A stretch of 64,000 nucleotides of DNA from Helicoverpa zea (Eukaryota; Arthropoda; Insecta; Lepidoptera; Noctuidae), in contig NC_061461.1 in assembly GCF_022581195.2 (NCBI RefSeq), positions 10,540,001-10,604,000 on the forward strand, given 5' to 3'. A program made the translations under genes and the position numbers. Below are positions 46,736 through 60,010 of this stretch, in pieces. The notes beneath the pieces are model-generated. The model searched no databases and was not told the origin of the DNA. It saw only the letters and a program-made list of their open reading frames with translations. Every line of letters starts with the position of its first letter. The stretch's first letter is position 1.

Positions 46736-47528
46736 TGCACCAAAATCAATTTAGCCTATTGCACAGTTACGATAAAATGTTTCTTCAGATTTTGTTCCTC
46801 TCTTAAGCGTCTCAAAATCCGAGAACCAGTATAGATGGTAACCCTACCAATAACTACTCTCACATAATTGCTTACACATATTACTTATAGGTAATCGTTA
46901 CAAAGATTGGGTGTTTTATACGAAAGTGAAATGTAACCCTGCATCTTGTAAGCACAAACGATTTACTTAATGACTGTGGATGCGGGACTATCTTGGAGGT
47001 AATGTTCGTGGGTTTACTCAATGTTGGGAAAGAGGCTTGTGTTAATAATGTTTTGGTAAAGTACCTATTTGTTTTTTTCTTTGTGTGTTATTTCTAATAA
47101 TAAATATATAAGTAAGAGATTTGGTAGGCATATAAAAACAATGTTCTTGGAAGCGACATGCAATAATAGATTTCAACAAAAAGGTCATTGAACTTGTTGA
47201 CAATTGAATTGAATTGAAAAAAGCTTTCAATCATACACGTTATGTTATAAATTATAATCTTAAAAAAAATACTTTTCGATATTTTTACGTAGGTTTCTAT
47301 TTCGCTATCCACCAACAAAGTAACTTAGTTCTAAGTTTATATACTAAAAATGCGATATTCATATAAAAGTCCATTAAAAAGCTTCTAGCTAGATACTAGC
47401 TTATATTATCATATCTTCCTTATAACACAATATCCTTATTCATTACAAAGGTAATTGTTATAACCTACTTAAAACAAAAAGACCGCATCTCACTTTACCT
47501 TGAGAAATGTGTGAAGTAAGAGTAGAGT

Positions 47529-47924
47529 AGACTACAAACTTTTAGTCGGCCGATAGTTGGTTTGGGCTCGTAAGTCAGTATGAAGATGAATAGAAGTACA
47601 CACGTAACAACGATGAGGTATTTTTCCGGCATCAGTCAGACTAAAAATTAACTATTTAACTAACTAAAAAACACGCTAGCCATGTATTGTCATCACAACC
47701 CAGAGAGTGTGCAAGTGTGTCAAATTAAGATTCCAAGATTTTCTTACATACATAGTTAAAAGTGAAGCTAACTTATGCGTGTTAAAAATTAATGAAAATT
47801 GTGAATTAAATCAAAGCTTTTAGTCGGTCTGATACTGATCGTTCATGTGACATACTACCATTCATTTTCATACTTATCAAGCGTCCAAATAAACTGTCGG
47901 TCGACTAAAAAGTCTTCAGTATGC
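47529..47924. mobile_element. MITE of the AGTCGGCCGA family, copy 4, long inverted repeats
   Basis: The left arm starts CTTTTAGTCGGCCGATAGTT with GTAAGTCAGTATGAAGATGA. The right arm is an inverted relative ending GTCGGTCGACTAAAAAGTC. Each arm is about 110 bases and closes with an inner AGTC(A/G)GAC-type motif, enclosing about 170 bases of unique DNA. It is therefore a composite or the fullest form of the family. Confidence 0.7.
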
Positions 47925-50900
47925 GGGTACTTTAACTCTTTACTATGTACTACCATGAAGCTTGTAAACCTTTATGGGGTAAACAGAGTTACGAACTTTC
48001 TTAGAAGGAAGTAAAGGGTTATAAAAGTTTTAATGTAGTTTACCTTTTTTGTCCTTTTCCTGATGCAGGACTTATATCAGAGGGAACTACTTCACAAAAA
48101 CTAAAAATATACCTATGTATCTTATTTATATCTGGAAATCTTTTATCCATGTTGATTATTGAATTATCTTTCCGCAATGGTTAATTTTATAGGTACTTAT
48201 TGGTATGAAAGGCCATAATGAGTCATATACGTATATGTAGGTATAGATGGCCATCTACACATATAACTAACAAATACTGTAGAAAATATATAAAAAAGAC
48301 GATTTTACATAGAATAGTTTAAAGAATTTATTCTGCAGCGGCAACCTATTTCATACGCCCAAAATTCATTGTTCTCCCCGAAATTTTCAGAAGGTGTTCT
48401 ACGACGATTTATATGTTTAATAAATCTTGCTATTTGAACCCTTTACATACGAGGTAATTCGTCTCCTAGGGTCTCAGGGAGAATGGCCGTGATTTACCAC
48501 GCGGGACCAATGTGGATTGGGCCTCGTTAATCTTTGTATTTCTGGTTATGTAGGACAGTTTTGTTTCCTTATCCCTGGTTAGCTGTTGCTTTTGGGACAT
48601 TTCTTTAAGAGTATGTATTGTTAGGCTATTAGATTTGTATTATTAATAGAATTGTACTGTCTACTGTTATTTACATATTGTAGAAGACTTTCCAAGACAT
48701 ACTGACCTATGTATATGGATATCTGTAGCAAAGTGCAAACTCCATTACATCAGTTCATCCACATAAAAAAACCCTCCAAAAATGTTAGCTGGTATACTAT
48801 ATATATAGGTACCACCAGTTTTTATACTGATGCAGAGGTCAATCCAACATCCAACTATTAGGCTGACTACAAGTTTGCCATCAGCGGTATCAAAGTACAC
48901 GAGAATAATTTTCACATTTACAATATTAGTGAGTATTTGAAGTGATTCCACAATAGTTTCCCATGATATCTTCTCAAGTATTCACTATATACTCAACTCA
49001 TATCGCCTACGTCCTACACCCATAAAACACGGGATTTCTATTACAAAATTCACTTTCTCGAAGAACAACTGAGATAAATGTACCTACACAAATTCAATAA
49101 TACATTTGTGAGAAATATCTTTCAGTAATGGTCGGAAACTTTATACCGTTTGTCGTTACTTCGAGGGGTTTCAATGAATTCTAAACGACCTTAAATTGAC
49201 CTTTTAATTAAACAAATAAATTCCTGTACAGAAACTTATTGGCTTCAAGTAATTGCTTCGACTGGAGGTGTTTATTGAATTATTGAGGACGTTTTAATGT
49301 TAAGTTATATGCTTGTAGCTGAGGAGAATAAAGTTACGGAACGATTGATCGATTTTAGTCAGAGGATAGGTGACCTATGTGCTTCAGAAAATGCATTAAA
49401 CTCTTCCATTTATCATGTCGTTGTCGCACAGAGCTGAAGATATTTGAAGGATTTGCCAAGTGTATCAAATTACTCTGTATAGACAGGCAGACACTTCATG
49501 AAAATTAATATTACCTATATCCAGATGAATTAAATCTAAGTTCATTTTATAATAGGGCTAAGAACACGTGAATGTGATAATTCTAGTATCAAATGATAAA
49601 AGTAAAAGCAGTATAAAATAAGAATTGGGTTACAGCGATAGGCTCGTGTTTCCTTAAATATAAATATTGACGCTAACGCTAGCTTTGCATGTTAAGCTCA
49701 TATCATCCAAGAGTATGAATAATTTGTATTCATGAAGCAAAGGTATCTTGTATATTAATGTACGTGGAAGCTCTTAGCTAAGTAACAGCTGTTTGAACCG
49801 ATAGTAGGTTAAGCCGCGGACAAATTGAAGATGGGTGTCCGCTAACATACGTGACTCACGTTAGAATAGATGTGGTATTTGCGTCTAATAAAACTGGGAG
49901 TTATTCAACAGTAAAATGAAGAAAAAAGTCGTACGCTCGTTAAGATGACAACGACGATTGAACACAATGTAATATTAATGTCACAAAAAATACAGATGTG
50001 TTTTGTACTTCTACCGCGTAATCACACGCCTCGGGCCATAAACCCAACGTGAATAATGAATACGCACATTAAATAAATACGAAATATTTTTCATGTACAA
50101 AAATATCTAGACCATGAACCAGAATTTATTGAAATCCCGAGAAATGCCCTGAATACTAGATGCTATCACAGCACGAATGAATGTTACCATCCATTTATTA
50201 AAACGCACGATTGACCGTCATGTTTTAGCAATATAGAAACATTTTTTGATTAAAATCGATTCGTGAAATACCATTGTTACTTTCTCTGTATAATTTGAAA
50301 GTGTCAAAGTATTGACAATTAAGGCAGACGAGAAAACGTCGGAAAGGTGGACAAATGATTATAATCAGCGCAGCCGTGAAACAGCTTTTACTAAACAATA
50401 GAGAAATAAACAAATAAGATCAGTCAACCGTCACGGTCCGCGTGAAAGAGATAGTAGATTCGGGTTTAATGAATCTGAACGAGATGGGTGCTAGAAAAAA
50501 TGTGGGAGATCGCCAATGGTTGCGGAAACAATATTTTCACTTGATTTCAATAATATTTCTTTGTGTGGCCGTCATATATCGGGAGCACGGTGTAATGTCT
50601 GATTTCTCTGTTTGCTAGTCACATTTCTAATGCGTGTGATTAAGGTCAATAGATCGCAATGGCGTTGTGTTATAAACATTGTAATAGTTTTTATGTGTAC
50701 GGAGATCAGATAAATGATGTTGAATGGCGAAGGAAAGGATTGTCATTGCTATGCAAGCCATTAAATACTTTGTAAGACTTTATGTTCGTATTAAGTGAGA
50801 CGAGTAGCCTCGTTATCTGGTCGATCTGTCTGGAGATGACAATTGACGATAGCAAAATACAAAACACGGTAAGTCACAAAATAAAATAATAAAAAACAAG

Positions 50901-51970
50901 TTATTTCTAAGCAGAAATATTAAAAAATGAAGAGCAAAAGGATGAAATGTGGATGGTAAATATTGTATGAACTGACTGGGGGTCGCAATATGTCCCAAAT
51001 TCATTTCAGGGAAAGATGATGGCAACAGTAAAAGCAATACAGATAGTACCATCATTTATACATAGAGTAAGTGGGTTTCTTAGCGAAAAGAACGCCGAAT
51101 TACGAGAGTATGGTCACCAAACTAATGACTAACACTAATGACAACACAGATTTTTAAAAGGTAGACAAACAGACGAAAAAAACAGGACCTGAGTCTACAG
51201 AACAAGTTCAGATCATCAAGTTACAGTGAAAGTAACGCAAACAAACTCAACGGACCTGTTCCAACACCCCAAAAGCACAATAGTTAGACAAGATATCCCA
51301 GATCAAATAGAGCCATCTACTTTCTAAGCTGAATCTTGGTAGACGGCATGTCTGCTGATGAAGATAGCTGACATTATTCATTTTGCATGTGTATGTCATG
51401 ACGTGTCGTGATAGTGATCTATGAAGCCTTAGAAGATGGTGCTATCAGATTTACTCGTCAGAAGCTACGGATGAGCGCGGCTGATATTGGCGAAAACGTT
51501 GACCAATGTTGGTCCCAACTTGTTGGTCTTAGTGAAATGAGGAAAATGGGTGTTATAATTACCGTTGAGAGTGTTTTGTTTTGTTTATAGCTTTAGCTAT
51601 AGGTTTAGTGAAATTATGGGTTTAATGCGTTAAAAGTGAAATGTAAAAGTGGCCGCGTTAATTGCACTATTCAAATCTGATTTGTATCTGTGGTTACGTG
51701 TTCCTTAGTTATCATATTCTTTAATGGTTATGGTTTCACGTACTTTTATGTGCTTAGCTATATCACTTTTTACTTAATAATCTACACTAGAACCTTCATA
51801 TATCAATCTCTTGAAATCTTCTATCTCTTGAATGTCTTCATTAATTTCTGCATCAGTAGAATTACATACCGCAATAAATACATTTTATTTTATTTTTTAC
51901 TGTCTATTCTAATGGTCCGTATGTCAAACACACGTCGGTGGCAAGGTGCGCCCCTGTCGGCACATTTGCT
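47925..51970. other. AT-rich stretch, no gene or repeat family recognised
   Basis: Four kilobases without a family-level repeat that I could identify is unusual for this window. Frames of 60-80 codons (48745, 50225, 50813, 51408) show no domains. Confidence 0.35.
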
Positions 51971-51977
51971 TACTTAC

Positions 51978-51989
51978 TGCGCAAGCGCA
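51978..51989. promoter_or_regulatory. Possible NRF-1/Ewg-type site
   Basis: TGCGCAAGCGCA is one base from the palindromic consensus YGCGCAYGCGCR. It lies in a small CpG-rich patch (51935-52015), but no start site is evident. Confidence 0.25.
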
Positions 51990-52739
51990 GACGCGACAGA
52001 TAACAGGCTCGCGATATAAACTAGCTTCTGGAATTATTGCTAGCATTTCTTTTTAAGTTTATTCTTTTCTTAGCGGATTTTACTATGAAGTTTATGGTCT
52101 AAATTAAAGTGTAAAATAAGGTTTTATTTATAGTAAATGTTCATGTTTTTATTGCGGATGATTTAGTTTGAAGATATATTATATTATAGTCTAGGATTTG
52201 ACTATGCACTGATTATTATCAGACGACAGTTTGTTACCAAATGAAGAATCACGCGAAGAAATATTTAAATAATGAAATCATGCTCGTTAGTGAACTATCT
52301 GATTCGATTCTTTACTTACTCAAGTATGTACTCAAAAAAGAGAACTTCCAATAAGAACAAGTCTAATGAGAACATCCATCTCAAAGAAAATATTAAGTAG
52401 TAGGAACATATAACACCATTCATAAGTTACGAACAGGTAAATTGCGGTGTGAACCAGAATATTTCAGGCTACACCAAGGCTATATTAGAATTTACTGCAA
52501 CAACGTTAGATATCTTTTGGCTACTCCCCAAGAACACGTTATTGTTATTTGCATAGTGCCTTCCGTTTATAGCCAAGTTTTGGTAAATAAATACCTTTTG
52601 TATATTTCTTTGGAATACTCAGGTTTATGCATTCGTGATCGAGTCTTGGAGGCATATGATTTCAAAAGTTTTCGAGCATAATTTTTTGGATTTTATTCCG
52701 ACATTCTGACGAACGGACCAACGAAACTGATTTTCCATT

Positions 52740-52853
52740 ATCTGCCTAGCCTTTTCCCATTAGGGTCAGCTTCCAGTCTTACCCGATTCAGCTGAGTACC
52801 AGTGTTTAACAAGGAGCGAGTGCCTGTCTGACCTCCTCAACCCAGTTTCAGTA
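52740..52853 (-). repeat. Family A SINE fragment
   Basis: CTGCCTAGCCTTTTCCCATT, CCCGATTCAGCTGAGTACCA and TGACCTCCTCAACCCAGTTT mark the 3' part of a minus-strand copy. Confidence 0.8.
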
Positions 52854-53989
52854 TTTATCTTTACATATTGTCTTATATTAGGTCTTTAAACCTAAGTGGT
52901 TTGTATATCAATACGTTACTATTTCAAGACCTCTATTGTTTTTCATAACCCATGTTCCCCCATACATTTTTTTCCCACACTTCTATACTTCTAATAAGTG
53001 GACCAGCTGTTGTCATAATGATTGGATTAACCTCATTCATAGTACATTATAACTGTATGGAAGTGGACCATTTCGATAATAAGTATTAAATGTCAAATGT
53101 TTAAGATGCTATGACATTTTAAAGATGGCTTATACAATCGTTGGAATCGATAAACTGCTTTCAATAACTTTTCTATCCGTTGGTTGGCTGATTAGAGATT
53201 TTGACAAAAGCCATATATAATTAATCTTAAATTCCTATCTCTAGTAATCTACAGATAAATAAGTTATAGAAACTGTCGTAAAAAGTTCGATATTGTACGG
53301 TATCCATTAAACAATACACAGTACCTGTTGCAAAAAGCAAATTAAGATGATACTCATACTTACTACTAATATTGTATAGAACAGTTATTTTGATATTATA
53401 AATAAACAGTAAAAAATAGTAGATTATATATTAAACAAAGTAAAATAGTAGATTACATACACTATACATATACACAATAAGCGATATGTTGACCTGTTCT
53501 TTCAAATCGTCAATTAACTACTATCCTTAAGCACGGTGAATCTATCATTAGTCACTAGTAGATGATACCAAGTATCTATAACCTAATTCATTATATTTCC
53601 TTGCAGCTGTTAACATTATAATTGCACACTTCAACCTAGAATAAGTTGTTCCGAATCCAGCACGTCAAACCTTCGCATAATAAACGGGGTCTCAGTACTT
53701 AACCCTCAATCATAGTTACCAAGGAGCAATCTCGTAATTAAACTACATACAGTAAAGCGCATATTTATCACAACTCAATCAAGTTTTATGGGTAATTAAT
53801 AGGTAATCAAAGTTGGCTGTTGGGCGTCCATTAATATACGTTGTAAATATTTATTGCGCGCGGCCAGCAATGGGGTTAGTCTTTACTTCAACACTTTATT
53901 ATAGCTTTCTTTTGTTAATTGCTTATGTGTTAGTGGCAAATAGTGGTAGGGTGTTTATAGTATTTGGACACCAATTACTGTGACACGTT
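52854..53989. other. AT-rich stretch, no gene seen
   Basis: No repeat family or coding signal was recognised. Confidence 0.35.
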
Positions 53990-54215
53990 TAACCGGCTGT
54001 TATTGAACATCTTTGGCTGTCATTATGAGTAGTCCGAAGCCAGTAAGTCTGACACCAGCCTTACTAAGGGTTATTGCGTTGCCCGGGTAACTGGGTCAAA
54101 GGGTCAGATTGGCAGTCACTTTTCGTAAAACATTGGTACTCAGCTGCATCCAGTTTGATTGGTAGTAGACCCAAACATAGTTGGGAAAGGCTCGGGAGAT
54201 GACGATGACGATGCA
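53990..54215 (+). repeat. Family A SINE fragment
   Basis: GGCTGTTATTGAACATCTTT, GTTGCCCGGGTAACTGGGTC and ACCCAAACATAGTTGGGAAA remain, ending in repeated GACGAT. The two 75-codon frames that start here are by-products. Confidence 0.8.
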
Positions 54216-54920
54216 TTTGCAGTTTTACCATTTTACAGATCTAAAATGGTCCCCATTTTTGGCGGTTTACTACTTCACACTGTTTATTATTCAATTGATA
54301 AAACAAGTATGGAGATTTTTTCTTATATCTTGGTGTATAAAACTCCACAGTTCAGACAGTGTATACCCCAACATTATTTTCCGAAATAAATGGATCCAAA
54401 GTGATTGATAACATGCAAGTTTTGCAATGCAGATTACGTTGACAGCGAAGTCATTATGTCTTCTACCTTATCTGAAAGTTGTGAGCTACTTCGATTTAAA
54501 TTTAAAAAGCTTTGGATCTTCTTTTGTTGAAGTATATAATGTTGTTAAGACTTTTATAGCGACTCCTGTAAATTCGGTAAATAAGTAGGTATGTTTTTAT
54601 TTCTTTTTTACTTTATCATGGTTACTTAAAAAATATCCCGTATATTCAGAATTGTATCTAATACGTATCTATATAACTAGAATCCACAAATCACCAAGGG
54701 ATTACACTTTATTCCAAGCTTTTTATATCCTTATATTCTTTCGGTAATAAATCCTAATCCACCAAAGATAAGTCCAATCTATATCCCAAAGGAAACATCA
54801 TTGGCTCCACACAATTTATCTTAATTAAGCCGATTTCCTTCTAACCATACATTTTTATTTTATTTAGCTCGTGTAACGAATAATCGTATTTTCTCATAAG
54901 ACTGGAGGCAATGTATATAC
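54216..54920. other. AT-rich stretch, no gene seen
   Basis: Nothing recognised. Confidence 0.35.
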
Positions 54921-55228
54921 ATCACGGAAGAAGGAAAGATAGCGGAGATGCTATAAGGAAGGTAGGTCAGGCCTTCTTCTAGGTCAAATTTGTACGGTGG
55001 GCATGACTGACTAAAACGATCAGTTACGAGTGAAATAAAGAGACGTTCGAGTTCTTTCAACGCAGACATCTGTCAACGATTTTTGGTTTTAAAAAAATCG
55101 TCGGGTGTAAAGACGGCTTATAAGGACAGTAACATTCCTCGTCCTCCGCTCATTTGCATTTCGGCGCGCTTCTTTCTTAGGAGACTGTGCGTTATGATAT
55201 CTCCACTATTAATTTTGTTCTCCATGAT
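54921..55228 (+). mobile_element. MITE family I, copy 3
   Basis: The left end ATCACGGAAGAAGGAAAGAT, AGCGGAGATGCTATAAGG and the right end GATATCTCCACTATTAATTT with TGTTCTCCATGAT are imperfect inverted repeats. The interior includes AAGGTAGGTCAGGCCTTCTT and CAACGATTTTTGGTTTTAAA as in copy 2. It explains the overlapping 69- and 88-codon frames. Confidence 0.8.
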
Positions 55229-55464
55229 ATTCATTTATAAATATATATACATACATTCATATAAACTACATTACCTATATTTATATCTTCTAGTCTTAGG
55301 ACTTAAATGTAATGGAAGCAGTCTATCAATTTATGTAGCTATCGCTTAAGATAACTTTATATCTGTAGATCCATGAATCTAGATTATCTGGACTTGAGAT
55401 AAAATTAATAAGGAAATTGTACAGGAATTATATTTACTGCGAGTTTTTATAGCGAACCATTCTT

Positions 55465-55620
55465 CATCAGCCTTTTTACTTCTCCACTGCAGGGAATATC
55501 TTCTTATACAGGGATGGAAAGAGCACCAATCACAACGCTTAATCACGCTAAACTTGACACAAAGGTGAAGGAGAACACCTTGAGAAAACCTGGACTTGAA
55601 AGTCTGAAATTAAATGAAAG
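55465..55620 (+). repeat. Repeat family H copy
   Basis: CAGCCTTTTTACTTCTCCAC, TGCAGGGAATATCTTC, CACAACGCTTAATCACGCTA and AAGGTGAAGGAGAACACCTT follow family H. The 61-codon frame at 55514 is inside it and its charged sequence is not a known protein. Confidence 0.6.
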
Positions 55621-56019
55621 AAACCTGAACAAGCCTATGAACAATAAAAAGCCTGGTAATGATGAAGTAAAAATACACTTAGAACAAATTCCTAAATAAC
55701 ATTGACCATACCACTTATACCAAGAACAGATAAGTCCACTAAAGAACCAGTATAATCCCAACCCAATTCTCTCATCCATGTCATCAACACATACGTAACA
55801 GCAAATAACCGCAATCTTAGTAATTAAACAGGAAAAAGCGGTGGATTGTAAAAAGAAAACTGATTTGTAAGCGTCTTCCAAGTTTATGGGCCGTATGTAA
55901 GCGAGCTAGGACATAAATATCGCTTAAGCGAAACCGCTACCATGGTAACGCGGGTAATTATCACACAAGCACGTTTAAATAAAATGATTTTAATTTATTT
56001 AAACAAATCTATACCCTAT

Positions 56020-56185
56020 ATGTACTGATATATAAAGAGTTTATTTTTGTTTGTACTTTAAATACTTCAAAACTTATGAATCGGTTTGAAAAATTCTGTC
56101 ACAGTTGGAAAGTTACACTCTTCCCGAGTAATTTAGGCTATATTTTATCCCGCTAAAGGGAAGTTCCCACGGGACGACTTCCCTC
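56020..56185 (-). repeat. LINE-tail repeat (family C), inverted
   Basis: On the minus strand: GTCGTCCCGTGGGAACTTCC, GGGATAAAATATAGCCTAAA, TTACTCGGGAAGAGTGTAAC and TTTCCAACTGTG. Confidence 0.8.
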
Positions 56186-57229
56186 ATTCTTCGAATGATA
56201 TGGTAATATGGTATGGTACTTTTCACCAAAACTGCAAAATATGCCAAATCTAAATGTAATAACACAATTGAAATAAATTTCCTACTTCATGATGTTATAA
56301 CGCATGGTGCTAAAAGCCATAGAAGGCGTAATATACCATACGTGAGATCCGTAGAAAGGCCATATAAACACCATAACGGCTTAGGTACAACCAAGAAGCA
56401 ATATCATATGAAAATGAATGTTACTGTTGAAGTTTACGAAGATTAAAATATTGACAAATAGTTGTTCGAATTGAATATATGGAAAGTAAAATGAAAGTAG
56501 GAATTATGGCCCTCGTGTTAGCTGGTAGACTGAGATAAAACTTGGAGTAACAAGACCTAGATATATGCAATTATGCTTTACAACGCGTAACTGAACTGAA
56601 TTATTTTGCTAGATTCAAATCTGTTTCTGCGAACGGTGATTCTGGAGGAGTGAATTTTCTTTGATTGTTAAGTTACCGACCTGATAAAATTAGAATTCTT
56701 ATTTCTCACTCTTCAAAAGCTTTTATACGGAATAGGTTCCTTTACTGTTGCACATTGCACCAGTTATTTCTAAAATGGTAAAAGACAAATTTGGCGCCGA
56801 ATTGCAACTTGTCTGCCATAGGATGAAATAAAATGCTCTTCAAGAACTTTCATATGACACAATTTTGCATAATTATTTAACAAGGGGCATGACACACATT
56901 TTGTATCATTGTTAAAAAATGGGTCCAAAATGACACACGCTACTTAAAAAGGGTACAATCTACATTGCAAAGTTTCCACGTAAATATTCTTGGGAATTTT
57001 ATGGAAGAGGAAATAAATTCAAGTATTCAATATATTCAAATGATTTCATTGAAATCTAATAATTGAAACTTGAACCTATAAATTGAATTTTATGATGTTA
57101 TTTATTGAGAGCCGACTAAAACGTTTACTGCAGTTATTGCAATGACACTATAAAATCCTTCTTAAGATTACCTGTAGTAAATTTAACTTGTACTTGGAAT
57201 AACATCGCCTTACATGAGGTAATATCAAT

Positions 57230-57427
57230 GACTAGCTTCCGCCAGCGGTGTCACCTGCGTCTCATGAGATCTACTCGGCGCAGATGGATATAGTAGCCCA
57301 TAGCCTTTCTCCATAAATGGGCTATCAATCACTGAAAGAATTTTTCAAATCGGACTAGTGAATCCTGAGATAAGAGCTGTTCAAGAAAACAAACGAATTC
57401 TGCAACTTGATAATAAAAGTATAGATG
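57230..57427 (+). repeat. LINE-tail repeat (family D), nearly complete
   Basis: ACTAGCTTCCGCCAGCGGTG, TCACCTGCGTCTCATGAG, AAATGGGCTATCAATCACTG, CAAATCGGACTAGTGAATCC and a terminal AATAAAAGTATAGATG give the full family D order in about 195 bp. Confidence 0.85.
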
Positions 57428-57706
57428 TTTGACAGAGTTGACAGTTGATCAAAAGAGTGAATTTCTCAGAATGTCTTCCTAAAAACTGGTAGCGTACCCA
57501 AGATTATATCGCTTATATCGAAACAACTGGTAAGGGCTTCTAGTAAGTTGTAAAAAGATCTCGATTTACGACAGAAAGTTGCGGTTTTCAGAAATTCCGT
57601 AATAAAGTGTTCGCGGAACCATCGGTCTTCGAGTTACGATCGACCACTCGTAACATAAAAGTTTGGACATCAATGTGCCCGAAAAGGGACATCGAATGTG
57701 GGATAC

Positions 57707-57978
57707 ATAGAGAACAAAATTACTATCGGAGATGTCATAACGCAAAATAACCGCTAAACTAAGTAGCCATCACTCGCCCATCATTTTCAAAATAATATCA
57801 CCCATCAATTAAGACCAATGTATGACAGATTTATTTTGATTTGACAATGAACCCGAAGTCCTGAACGTCTCGTTAGTTCTGGTAACTGATCATGCCTACT
57901 ATACGTTACTTGACCTACAAGAAGTCGAATGACCTACCTTCCTTATGGCATCTCCACTATCTGTCTTTCCTCCGTGAT
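57707..57978 (-). mobile_element. MITE family I, copy 4
   Basis: It opens CATAGAGAACAAAATTACTA, TCGGAGATGTCATAACGC and closes AATGACCTACCTTCCTTATG, then GCATCTCCACTATCTGTC and TTTCCTCCGTGAT, inverted imperfect ends as in copies 1-3. Confidence 0.8.
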
Positions 57979-58154
57979 TGGATGTGACATTCGAATAAAG
58001 GCAGCCGAAATGTATGTGTCGGAATTTTGATTAAAATTGTGTCTAGACTTTTGACAGTTTGGGTTCTCATGAATTTTATGTATGTCCTAATTTAGTGCTG
58101 TAGTAAATAAATGTTTTTGTATGCATGTTCATTTTTGCAAGGGGTTTGGAATAA

Positions 58155-58202
58155 ATTATGTCTATCCTAACCTGATTGGTAAAGGCTAGGCTGATGATGA
58201 AA
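58155..58202 (+). repeat. Family A SINE tail scrap
   Basis: CTAACCTGATTGGTAAAGGC then TAGGCTGATGATGAA matches only the last 40 bases of the SINE or of its LINE partner. Confidence 0.5.
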
Positions 58203-59854
58203 GAAGCACGGGCTATCAACTGTATTCTAAGGACATTATTTAGGCTGTTCATTATAATCTGTGTACTGGTAACTTAAAAGAGGTTGTTACGTAATTAATT
58301 CCAACATACGCAAATTGCAATATTGTAAGAAATTGTACATTCTTTCAGACTGCAGTAACTACTTTCAGCGACAATAAACAAAGATTTTATTGAAGCATCT
58401 AAGAGTTTTATGTTCGTCACCCGTGCCTCTTCTGATTTCCTTAGGGAGAACTGCACGGAACGGTTAATATAAAATAATATTATGTACAGTATATATTTTA
58501 TGCCTCCATACGCTTAACGCTAGCTCTATTGTTTTTATTACCCGCCTTTTATATAAAATCTTGAGATACATCGCTGTCTATGAAAAGGCGGTCTGACTTT
58601 ATCGCTCAATTAAGTCAGAATATTTGTTATATTTTTATTATTTTTAATGGAACAAAGAATATATCGGACACGTCGTAAAATGCATGTTGTTAAGTGTAAG
58701 TGCAATTATAAAATGGTTTTAAGTGTTTTCATGAAGTTTCATTGCTGTGGTAATTGTACGTCGGTATTTTTTTGCGGCTGGGGTGATAAATCCTTTCCTA
58801 AGACAACTTTTATGGCTTCTCCGTGTATGAAGCAGATAATATATAATATAAGGATTGCGCTTTTAATTTACTACAGGATTAGTAGTAAATTAAAAGATTA
58901 ACATTAGTAGTAAATACCGTTTGAGTAGTACTCAAAAGGTATCAAAACCAGATGAAAATCGGTTCCGGAATTTTTGAGTTTATCACGTGCGGACAGACTC
59001 ATACACGAAGTGAGACTTTCTTCTATAATATAGTGTTAATGTCAAGTTAAATGTTTACAACAAAATTTTATTGTAAGCAATAATGATATTGTGTGAATGC
59101 GATTTTCTCTGAGATCTCACTTCGGGTATAAATAACAATATAATGTGAAACATAAGCTGTAAAGCCAATAACTATGATGATAGAGTTTAATGCTGCGTTT
59201 TATAGATTTTGTTATTATTGTTGTTTATAATATTATTAGTTGGGGTCGTGGCCTGAGACACGGCGGGAAGAAACTCAGCTAAGAATAGCTTAGTGGTGGA
59301 AAATTCACATAGTAATGGAACCACGTTTTGACGTGTATATCAAACGAAGCTAAGATATATAATTAAGTCTTTGTGGTGAAAAAATATATCATAGTTAAAA
59401 TTTGAGTGTCTCGACTAAAGGCATTAAATTAAGTCTATAGTTAACATGACTTCTAATTCCAATATTACACTTACTCCCGCTACCCCTGGGACCTCACCTT
59501 ACTCAAACACATATACCCTTATTCGATTTATATGTTAATTTATTTAAGGTTTTCCGTGTTTCGAATTATATTAGAACCATATAAGTACGCTTTTGTATAT
59601 TTAGATAGGCATAATGGGTAATCGATTCGAATGGTTATAACGATTCCGATTCATGAATGTTTGATCTTCGTTTTATGTGTATTCGATAAATCGTTTTGCG
59701 AGATGAGTTTAACAGTATTGAAAGGTATTATGAGCTTTTATGGCATGTTTTATTTATAACTGATTCCTCGGTTCACTTACAGTCAGGAACTGTGTCATGC
59801 ATTCCGATGAAAACTATTATTGTATTTCATTTGCTAGATATCGACTTGTCTTGA
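58203..59854. other. AT-rich stretch with a LINE-tail trace
   Basis: GATGAAAATCGGTTCCGGAA and TTTTTGAGTTTATCACGTGC near 58954-58990 resemble a LINE-tail core. An 84-codon frame at 58647-58901 has seven cysteines but an AT-driven composition and no family match, so it is not called. Confidence 0.35.
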
Positions 59855-60010
59855 CAGTCTTACCAAGTGGTATTGGATTGCCCGGATAACTGGGTGGAGG
59901 AGGTCAGATAGGCAGTCGCTCCTTGTAAAACATTGGTACTCACATACATGCATCCGGTGAGACTGAAAGCCGACCCCAAAGTTGTGTGTTAAAAGGCTCA
60001 GAAGACGATC
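59855..60010 (+). repeat. Family A SINE fragment
   Basis: GACAGTCTTACCAAGTGGTA, TTGCCCGGATAACTGGGTGG and GAAAGCCGACCCCAAAGTTG identify a headless plus copy. Confidence 0.85.

Noticed and set aside
48467..48480. Fourteen bases on the minus strand (TCCCTGAGACCCTA) equal to the start of miR-125
   Set aside because: The match stops after 14 bases, the flanks do not fold into a precursor with a matching star strand, and no let-7 or miR-100 sequence lies nearby.
58647..58901. Cysteine-containing 84-codon frame as a small secreted protein
   Set aside because: There is no signal peptide and no regular cysteine spacing; AT-rich codon content looks like background.
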